Source: Curvibacter sp. AEP1-3 (GTDB taxonomy: Bacteria; Pseudomonadota; Gammaproteobacteria; Burkholderiales; Burkholderiaceae_C). From it: 64,000 nucleotides of DNA. The position numbers and the translations under genes are program-made. Numbering within the stretch: the first letter of the stretch is position 1; every line of letters starts with the position of its first letter. Positions 62,796 to 64,000 of the stretch are shown piece after piece. The notes beneath the pieces are model-generated. The model searched no databases. It had not been told where the DNA came from and saw nothing but the letters and a program-made list of their open reading frames with translations. The stretch is taken from contig NZ_CP015698.1 in the NCBI RefSeq assembly GCF_002163715.1, positions 2,582,201 to 2,646,200 of the forward strand. The letters run 5' to 3'.

Positions 62796-63653
62796 ATGAC
62801 TGCTGCTGTTCTGCAGGCGCCCGCGGAAAAGCGGGCGCCCAAGCGGGTGTTGCCCGGCTTCCGCCTGACGCTGGGCTACACCCTGTTTTATCTGGCGCTG
62901 ATCGTACTGTTGCCGCTGTCTGCGCTGATATTCAAAACCTTCACGCTCACGGGTGAACAGTTCTGGGCAGCCGTGGCCAGCCCGCGCGTGGTGGCCTCGT
63001 ACCAACTGACCTTCGGGGCTTCGTTTTTTGCCGCTCTGGTGAATTCGGTCTTCGGCCTGCTGGTCGCCTGGGTGCTGGTGCGCTACCAGTTCCCCGGCAA
63101 GCGCATTGTGGATGCGCTGGTGGATCTGCCCTTCGCCTTGCCCACCGCAGTGGCGGGCATTTCGCTGACCGCGCTACTGGCCGGCAACGGCTGGATCGGC
63201 AGCTTGCTGGAACCACATGGCATCCAACTGGCCTTTAACCGCAATGGTGTGGTGATCGCCCTGATCTTTATCGGCCTGCCCTTTGTCGTACGCACTGTGC
63301 AACCCGTGCTGGAAGATGCGGAAAAAGAACTTGAAGAAGCCGCCACCTGCCTGGGTGCCACGCGCTGGCAGACCTTCCGGCACGTGATCTTCCCGACCAT
63401 AGCCCCTGCCCTGCTCACCGGCTTTGCCATGGCCTTCGCCCGTGGTGTGGGTGAGTACGGTTCGGTCATCTTTATTGCCGGCAACATGCCCATGATTTCA
63501 GAAATTACTCCGCTCATCATCATCAGCAAGCTGGAGCAATACGACTATGCGGGCGCCACCGCAGTGGCCACCGTCATGCTGCTGGCTTCGTTTGTCATGC
63601 TGATGGTGATCAACAGCCTGCAAGCCTGGCAGCGCAAACGTGCGGGAGCCTGA
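62796..63653 (+). CDS. cysT: Sulfate ABC transporter permease CysT (CysU)
   Basis: The 285-residue product has six membrane segments and the inner-membrane EAA loop (EKELEEAATCLGATRWQTFR, then GFAMAFARGVGEYGSVIFIA), typical of CysT. It starts with no gap after sbp, so translation is coupled. Confidence 0.94.
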   Translation: MTAAVLQAPAEKRAPKRVLPGFRLTLGYTLFYLALIVLLPLSALIFKTFTLTGEQFWAAVASPRVVASYQLTFGASFFAALVNSVFGLLVAWVLVRYQFPGKRIVDALVDLPFALPTAVAGISLTALLAGNGWIGSLLEPHGIQLAFNRNGVVIALIFIGLPFVVRTVQPVLEDAEKELEEAATCLGATRWQTFRHVIFPTIAPALLTGFAMAFARGVGEYGSVIFIAGNMPMISEITPLIIISKLEQYDYAGATAVATVMLLASFVMLMVINSLQAWQRKRAGA

Positions 63654-63655
63654 CC

Positions 63656-64000
63656 ATGAGTAGCACACGCACTATCCGCCGCGCCAAGGCGGGCACCACC
63701 GAACCGGCATGGGTGAAATGGTCGCTCATCGCCGTGGCACTGGGGTTCATTTTCTTGTTTCTGGTCTTGCCGCTGGCTGCCGTGTTCACCGAAGCCTTGC
63801 GCAAGGGTGGTGAAGAGTTTCTACTGGCCTTGAAAGAGCCGGACGCCTGGAGCGCCATCCGCCTCACCTTGCTGATCGCCGCCATAGCGGTGCCCATGAA
63901 CTTGGTGTTCGGCATTGCTGCTGCATGGTGCATTGCCAAGTACGAGTTCAAAGGCAAGGCGTTTTTGACCACCCTGGTGGACCTGCCTTTCTCGGTATCT
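63656..64000 (+). CDS. cysW: Sulfate ABC transporter permease CysW (3' end outside window)
   Basis: 115 codons are present before the right edge, with the family pattern LGFIFLFLVLPLAAVFTEAL, AIRLTLLIAAIAVPMNLVFG and IAKYEFKGKAFLTTLVDLPF. It starts two bases after cysT. The operon presumably continues with cysA outside the window. Confidence 0.92.
   Translation, partial: MSSTRTIRRAKAGTTEPAWVKWSLIAVALGFIFLFLVLPLAAVFTEALRKGGEEFLLALKEPDAWSAIRLTLLIAAIAVPMNLVFGIAAAWCIAKYEFKGKAFLTTLVDLPFSVS

Overview
The window is high-GC DNA read as a chromosomal segment of a Burkholderiales bacterium, most likely Comamonadaceae (Rhodoferax/Variovorax-like). The grounds are long GC-rich genes on both strands, gene families and orders familiar from that family, and at least seven copies of a dispersed imperfect palindrome built around ATAGCTGCTTGCGC / GCGCTAGCAGCTAT. 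I see no rRNA or tRNA gene, no CRISPR array, no transposase, and no convincing prophage or plasmid replication gene. The segment is a string of catabolic, transport, signalling and stress operons.

Left part (1-15.6 kb): lysine and pyrimidine breakdown. A CaiB/BaiF CoA-transferase (cut by the window edge), glutaryl-CoA dehydrogenase and a davB-davA-lysR operon form most of a route from L-lysine through 5-aminovaleramide towards glutarate and acetyl-CoA. A beta-glucosidase and its probable LacI-type repressor sit in the middle, with a promoter and operator visible in front of the glucosidase. A lipoprotein phosphoesterase follows. Then comes a complete reductive pyrimidine degradation operon (preT-preA-hydA-amidohydrolase), preceded by a site that resembles the RutR consensus.

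Middle (15.6-34.9 kb): an AT-richer Sel1-repeat gene; small membrane proteins; a YghU-type glutathione transferase; an adenosine deaminase-like protein. Next is a tightly packed signalling operon: solute-binding lipoprotein, 1288-residue hybrid histidine kinase, HD-GYP response regulator. Then a DTW-domain tRNA-modification gene, an operon of hydroxypyruvate isomerase, MYG1 homologue and Mpv17-like membrane protein, a TerC protein, and a two-gene RND efflux operon without an outer-membrane channel.

Right-middle (34.9-49.5 kb): an EamA exporter divergent from an AraC-type gene. A seven-gene pentitol operon follows (SmoEFGK-type ABC transporter, ribitol and D-arabinitol dehydrogenases, AraC regulator), with a stem-loop behind the binding-protein gene. 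Then come a Tat-exported sulfate-binding protein, a molybdopterin-binding Mop protein, two more EamA permeases, an RBBP9-type hydrolase and small proteins.

Right part (49.5-64 kb): an eight-gene periplasmic copper cluster (Cys/His-rich protein, small exported protein, TolC-like protein, Tat-exported multicopper oxidase, cupredoxin, DUF411, CusF-like protein, and an EamA permease with a His-rich tail). Next is a sulfide/persulfide module in which a single 39-bp operator carries both divergent promoters (MBL-fold dioxygenase plus DUF599 one way; bigR-like regulator, two YeeE/YedE proteins and a DUF442 protein the other). After it come an IscR-like regulator with no cysteine, a LysR regulator, a CopD-like membrane protein, a MipA/OmpV protein, and the start of a sulfate ABC transporter operon (sbp-cysT-cysW) cut by the right edge. 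The sbp gene shares a 29-bp upstream element with the RBBP9-type hydrolase gene about 15 kb away, which suggests one sulfur regulon.
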